Made by a program: the position numbers and the translations under genes
The notes under the pieces: model-generated
Databases searched by the model: none
Seen by the model: the letters and a program-made list of their open reading frames with translations, nothing else
What the model was told of the DNA's origin: nothing
Origin: Undaria pinnatifida
Lineage: Eukaryota; Sar; Phaeophyceae; Laminariales; Alariaceae
Length of the DNA: 64,000 bases
Direction of reading: 5' to 3'
NCBI GenBank assembly: GCA_012845835.1
Contig: JABAKD010000013.1
Coordinates: 1,123,501-1,187,500, forward strand
Shown: piece after piece, positions 59,241 through 64,000 of the stretch
How positions within the stretch are numbered: the first letter of the stretch is position 1
Layout: the number at the start of each line of letters is the position of its first letter

Positions 59241-60440
59241 ATTAATGCAGAAACAAAATGGTAGATCGTGTGGCAAGGCACCAGTTCGACTTATAAGTGG
59301 AGCGTGTGCTACTAGCAATACTATAGCCTTAACCCCCTAGGGTTAGTGGTAGTTTTCGTTTTGTTTGGTTTCGTTGAATTTAATGGAGGGAGCGCGAAAG
59401 CGACAGTAATTACACTTGCTGTCGTTCATTCTTTTTTTTCTTTTTTCTTTTGTTTGCTCCCTTATGTGCCTCCCCACCTGCCTTATACCGGTATCCTCTT
59501 CCTCTTCTTGTTTTGTCCGTGCAACAGGTATCTGTTCCTCTTCACACGTATACATGCTGTCCTTCTTTCAGCCTTTTCTTTTTGATCTTGCATCACATGC
59601 TTCAGAACACCTGTCGTTACTTTTGATGTGTTTGTTTTATTTTTTGCTTGTTTTTCTTCTTTTGTTCCTTTTTTTTACATGTCTGGCTTGTTTTGTTGTG
59701 TTGTCGTACCCGGTACGCTGGCGTTTCATTTGCTTTATCTTGATTAATTGCGACTTAGTGGTTTACTCTTTTTCACACTCTGTGACCACATAATTTGTGT
59801 CTCTCTAGGAATGAAGAATCAGCACGGACACTGGGTGTACTGATGATGTCGTTGAGTGGAAAGAACGGTTTGATGTGAAGACAACCCAACACACACTTAC
59901 CAATCAATACCGTACTTTCTTCGCACGACTGAAATATATAATTATGTTTTCGGCGATGACCAATTATTCAACTCTTTGGCACGCGAAGGACAATGGTTGT
60001 TTCAAAATGGACCAAAGTTCCAAACTGTTGTATTATACGACAGAAGTCCGCGCTATGTTCGGCTTCCACAAGTAAGCTCTATGTTCGGCAAACTTCCGGG
60101 ACATCGTTCATCCCTCCAAAAACCCAGCATTTTGGTAGTTCCCGCTTGATTAGGATAAAACAAGCATGAGCAGTTGCCGGGGGGTGGGAGAAAGGGCAGG
60201 GGGGCTGGCATAAACATTTACCCTACAGAGCTCTTTGCCCTGGCTACCATTCCACGCCTAAAGCAAAGTATTAACCGCGAAGGATAACAAGTTATTGCTA
60301 TGATACGTCAGAAAACACCGCTGCCGTAATATTAGCAATGCATCTTCTCGGTTCGTACACCAACAACAATGGTACCTGCTGTACTACTATTGAATGAAGA
60401 CAAAGCCCAGGCGGGAAAGGCTGTCTACATGAACTGTTTG
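59241..60440. other. No clear gene
   Basis: T-rich tract at 59430-59700 and unique sequence to 60440; no domain recognised in the short frames. Confidence 0.5.
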
Positions 60441-61217
60441 TTACCTACAGCACACGGGTCCAAAAGGCGGGACAGGTTCTCCGGCTGGGTGTCCGTGCGT
60501 CTGAGCGTCCTCCGTCGCAACCATCCACCTTGTGCCAATCCCAGCTCTGGCACAGACGTCAAGGAGCTCAGCAGCCGACGCTCCCACGGAGCACGATGGA
60601 TTCGATTCGTAGTTCAGTCTCATAACCAAACCGTCTGGCCATCCCTTCTCCCCCCGAAGCCTCCAAGCATCCTCCTGCTCTTCCTGCTCCTCCTTCGTAG
60701 ACTCCACCATTTCTTTGTCCCCATCAAATGCCATCACTTTTTCCACCTCAACCACCGTGCGTTTTTCTTCCGTCACACCCACCTGCTCTATCGCCGCCGC
60801 CTGTACCTCTTGTGACAATGGGGTTGGCCAAGGGCTTGGGGGCGGCAGCAGCTGGTAGCTGAGGCTGCCGCTGCTGTGCTGGCGCCGGCGGCTGCTGCTG
60901 CTGCTGCTCTTTCTTCACGCCTTCGCGTGCCCCCCTTCCCTCCATTTTTTCTGCCCAAAATTCTTCGACATCTCCGTCCTTCATCACCTCGTACTTTTTA
61001 CTCTCGTCAATCAATCTCTCAGCCACAACCACTATCGAAAACTCTCGTCAATCCTTCCACAAGCCGATCGGCGGGCAGGTCGTCGCTGCCTCGGGAATCT
61101 TGTTCCACGGGTTGCGTTCGCTTCCTCTCCTCGTCTGCTTGCGCTCGGGTTGCGTTGGCTTCTTGCTGGACGCGCTGGGCAGCTGCTTGCTGCTCCATGA
61201 CTTGGCTCTCTACGTAG
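60441..61217 (-). pseudogene. Coiled-coil, Gln-rich gene fragment
   Basis: Three minus-strand pieces in order: QAIQTYVESQVMEQQAAAQR...EERKRTQPVEQ (61217-61028), VVVAERLIDESKKYEVMKDG...KKEQQQQQPPAPAQQ (61032-60748), and EVQAAAIEQVGVTEEKRTVV...STKEEQEEQEDAWRLRGEKG (60818-60441). The composition is helical and charged with a poly-Gln stretch. The frame changes twice, so either small introns separate exons or it is broken. A diverged inverted copy lies at 61490-61705. Family not recognised. Confidence 0.4.
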
Positions 61218-61489
61218 GTCTGTATGGCTTGTTATTGTTCAGTTGTCATTTCCGAAAAAGGAGTGAGGTCCATCCTGCTGACCACCATCAAGCCAGACCC
61301 ACTTGATGCAGCAGTCATCGAGCGAGAACTCCGCAAGGTTGTTGGACCACCACCAGCTATAACAGCAGAATACGGAGCAGGAGAACCAGCCCGAGCCGGG
61401 AAAGTCGGAAGAACCGCCGCAAGCAGTCGCTGGCAGCGAAACCGTCTACGCTGCTGCCGCTGGAGAAATTGGGCGAGAATGCGCAGGAG

Positions 61490-61705
61490 GAGTTGGTTGT
61501 GGCTGAGAGATTGTTTGAGGAAAATGAATAGTACGAGGTGATTAAAGACGGAGATAGCGAAACATTTTCGGCCAAATAAATGGAGGGAAGGGAGGCAAGC
61601 GCCGGCGTGAAGCGAGCGCACCTGCAGCAGCAGCAGCAGCAGCCGACGGCGCCAGCACAGCAGCAGCAGCTTCAGCTACCAGCTGCTGCCGCCCCAAACC
61701 GTATA
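61490..61705 (+). repeat. Inverted, decayed copy of the coiled-coil fragment
   Basis: Matches the reverse complement of 60835-61035: GGTTGTGGCTGAGAGATTG, TACGAGGTGATTAAAGACGG, ATGGAGGGAAGG, CAGCAG runs and AGCTACCAGCTGCTGCCGCC. The plus frame LVVAERLFEEN is soon stopped (TAG, TAA), whereas the minus copy stays open here. Confidence 0.8.
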
Positions 61706-61861
61706 ACGAACAAAAATCGGGTTTTCGGGTTCGTTGAATCCCACCGACTTTAAACCTATTCCGAGGCATCTCATCCCTCGCCACGACATGAGTGTCTAGG
61801 AATACACTAACATAACTAATCATAATGTCTTCCAACGCGCAAGCTCGAAAAAATAAACAAG

Positions 61862-62290
61862 TACGACGTCGGAAGGATTCGAACCCACGACACACGCATG
61901 TTAGTTATATCGCGCTACCCACGAGAACACTGAGTCACGTGACTTAGTGGTCTAGTGGATAGCGCTGTATAACTAGCAAAGCATGATCGCCTATTCGGAT
62001 GCCTGGAGTAGGCTGGCTCACGGGGAGATGGCTCTCGATACCCGAGGAGCCGCCACCAGGCGGAGAAGAGAAGATAGGTACAAGAATATAATTGTTGTCG
62101 TACACCAAAGTAGACTCGCAGAGGACCAGAAAACAACAACTGAGCCAAATGGGGCTCAACTCGAACATCTGAAGATTGGGACCGCCAATCATATCAATAG
62201 TTCTACTCTACCATCTCCTTAGATTCTATGCAGTCACGCATATCAGACATCAGGACATTGGCACAAACAAATTGTCAATCCTACAGGTCG
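61862..62290 (+). mobile_element. SINE-like copy 2 with head-to-head tRNA-like heads
   Basis: The plus head at about 61930-62010 has the box A-like TGGTCTAGTGGATAGCGC and the box B-like CTATTCGGATGCC, then runs into the body shared with 52085-52405. On the minus strand, 61936-61862, a second head reads CTCGTGGGTAGCGCGATATA and a canonical box B GGGTTCGAATCC. The two heads are clearly related (GGTAGCGCGATATAACTA against GGATAGCGCTGTATAACTA). Neither has a complete acceptor stem. This supports a tRNA-derived SINE family. Confidence 0.65.
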
Positions 62291-62726
62291 CTATTTTTTT
62301 GGGGGGCGTTCCTTAGGAGGGGAGGTAGTACGGGGGCCCGCCCAATATGCAGGAGCGGCCTACACACAAGCTATGCAGGTCGCGACAGGTTGTATTCAAC
62401 CTTGCACTTTGTGGCCCAGATCAACACGACCCCTGGCAACACCCCAACCCTAACCCTAGCCCCAATCCTTTCGGAGGCTCGAGGTCGGTAGGAACAGTCT
62501 CGCGGCTCCGCCACGTGTTTTGATGGCGTTGTGTACGAAAACAAACGGGCGGCCGAAATGCCAGCCTTGATCAATAAGGCCAACGGACTGCCGCGACATG
62601 CATAGCTTGTGTGCAGGCCGCTCCTGCACGTAGGGCGCGTCTAGTGCGGGGGGGGAGGGGGGGGGAGGTATCGCTGTTGTTTCGAGATAGCATGGCGCGT
62701 GTCTTGTACACTCGAAGGAGCCGGTA

Positions 62727-62898
62727 TTAAGGCTTTCGGAAACGAGACGGCGATTCACGCCGGTAAGCAAGGAGGAGCGGTACGGCCGAGGGGTGTTCGC
62801 CGCTGTTTTTTGGGGTGTTTTCACCCTTGGTTCTCGTGCTTGGAGGCAAGCAGCCGATGATTTAAGTATTCGGAAACGAGCTCGCGATTCTTGCCTGT
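62727..62898 (+). pseudogene. Two decayed copies of the synthase exon 5 end
   Basis: TTTCGGAAACGAGACGGCGATTCACGCCGGTAAGC (about 62731-62765, shared start and donor) and ATTCGGAAACGAGCTCGCGATTCTTGCC (about 62866-62892) repeat the last 30 bases of exon 5 (TCTTCGGAAACAAACTCGCG...) and its donor. The first keeps GGTAAGC; the second has TGTAAAC. They lie about 10.7 kb downstream of the true exon end. Confidence 0.7.
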
Positions 62899-63289
62899 AA
62901 ACATGGATGGGGGGGGGGGGTACCCCTGCATATTCAACGCCACCTTGTAGGTACACTCATGCAACGTATTTTGGTTAATTTCTATCTTTCACTTTGGCCC
63001 AGACCCAATCCGACGGAAATGGGAGTCGCGTCGCTGTTTAAATATAAATATGTTTTTGACCTTTGCTTTGCGCTTGGAGGCGGCAGCTGATAATTCTGTA
63101 GCTTCAGGCTGTTGCGGTCGTGGCTTATGGCAGTAGTGGCTGATCCGGAACAGGAAGGCTGTTTTCTCATGACCGGGGTTTTTGTTTTTGGGTGAGCTTG
63201 CGCAAATCCCACACTACCCGGTATGATGCCCGGGTGGCTATCTCCACCGCACCTGATCCCCAGGGGTCAGGTCGGGTCGACATACTCAC

Positions 63290-63440
63290 GCATCCGTATA
63301 CAGCGGCAGCTTACGTTGCTGGAGCAGTAACGGGGACCGCCGGTAGGGACAGCTCGCGCTATCGCTATCACGGGAACTGAAGGACACGCCAGAAAACCAG
63401 CTGGATTGCGAATGCAATGGAGTTAAATTGACACACGACA
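63290..63440. repeat. Dispersed repeat, other copy at 38417-38545
   Basis: Both share CACGCATCCGTATA, GCAGCTTGCGCTGCTG-like text, AGTAACGGGGACC, GACAGCTCGCGCT and GGATTG...AATGACACG in the same order. Confidence 0.75.
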
Positions 63441-63917
63441 CGTATGAAAATACGTGGAAGTGTGGTGAGCTTTAGCTTTTTCCCCCCCTGTCCGCCGGAG
63501 GATAAAACGTAATAATACAAAAGTCGGCGGTGTGCGATACCCCTAGTACCGCCTTATTGGGAGCAACCGCCTTGTTCGCTATTGGGGCGGATAGCGTATT
63601 GCGGTATTGTGTTTAGTTTCAAACTGAAAGCGTCTGCGCAGATGTGGGGTTAGGCGGTAGACCGCTCTGTTGAGTGCGGTAAACCGCTTCGATGAGGGGC
63701 CAGCAGCGAATAAAGCGACCACTTCATGTGAGTTCAGTTTGCACATTGGACCTTTTTACTTGTGCACCTTCTTCTTCGTATCGTGCGTTTTTAGGCTGGA
63801 AAGCGTAGTATTTCCCGGACGCATTTTGATTGCATTTGATTTTTCGGATCTTCCTAGGGCTCCAGCACCTTTGTGTGACCACGGACTCTAGGTTTTTGAC
63901 AAGATTTAGTGTGAGAC

Positions 63918-63945
63918 AACAACAACAACAACAACAACAACAAAA
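63918..63945 (+). repeat. (CAA)n microsatellite
   Basis: Run of CAA triplets. Confidence 0.9.
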
Positions 63946-64000
63946 GCGACCACTTACAGCCTTATTCGCTATTAGGGCAGAGGTATTGGGTTTTGTTACA

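Larger units (their letters stand above)
62300..64000. other. No clear gene, dispersed repeats
   Basis: Apart from the exon 5 copies it holds a dispersed repeat at 63290-63440, short GCGGTAGACCGC/GCGGTAAACCGC hairpin motifs near 63655-63690, and repeated CTTATTCGCTATTAGGGC-type sequence at about 63550-63580 and 63960-63980. No exon of the polyprenyl synthase C-terminal half was found. Confidence 0.5.

Noticed and set aside
61862-61936. Functional tRNA gene on the minus strand
   Set aside because: Box B is perfect, but the 5' and 3' acceptor strands do not pair and the anticodon arm is poor; more likely a SINE head.

Overview
This window looks like nuclear DNA from a eukaryote with long spliceosomal introns, most likely a stramenopile alga (a brown alga or relative). 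The inference rests on GT-AG introns of 0.2-4 kb, a kinase catalytic loop of the type H-x-D-M-S-L-E-N, an FNIP-type repeat protein, a degenerate Ty1/copia element with a CCHC-type Gag, and dense simple repeats. The species is not determined. Prokaryote features (operons, Shine-Dalgarno sites, CRISPR) are absent, and most long ORFs are artefacts of satellites.

Layout. 1-3.2 kb: intergenic, with a degenerate inverted repeat. 3.2-9.5 kb (+): a seven-exon protein kinase whose phases close exactly (295 aa); three of its exons have decayed copies beside them. 9.5-17 kb: no gene seen, only minisatellites and pentanucleotide arrays. 17.0-28.3 kb: one Ty1/copia retrotransposon with broken gag-pol. Two other elements are nested in it: a 699-bp TIR element in the 5' LTR (TAA duplication) and a 3.1-kb non-coding LTR element in the leader (GACTG duplication). 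28.3-36.6 kb: dispersed repeats, a TIR element with subterminal arrays, and a Ty3/gypsy integrase relic. 36.6-40 kb (-): a two-exon FNIP-repeat gene carrying a 968-bp TIR element in its intron. 41.3-42.7 kb (-): a Gln/His/Pro-rich coding exon. 44.3-52.05 kb (+): the first five exons of a long-chain polyprenyl diphosphate synthase; the catalytic C-terminal half is not seen before the window ends. 52-64 kb: SINE-like copies, a 164-bp triplication, a non-LTR retrotransposon interrupted by a 2.16-kb TIR element, and an inverted pair of gene fragments.

The most unusual theme is local duplication across splice junctions. The kinase gene carries intron-embedded copies of exons 4, 6 and 7. The polyprenyl synthase gene has about five extra copies of one splice acceptor upstream of the real one, and two degenerate copies of an exon end with its donor lie 10 kb downstream. 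The second theme is a class of TIR elements with about 50-bp subterminal palindromic arrays. One of these has an 8-bp target duplication that is supported independently by the reading frame of the element it disrupts. All of this comes from reading the sequence; no searches or computations were run.
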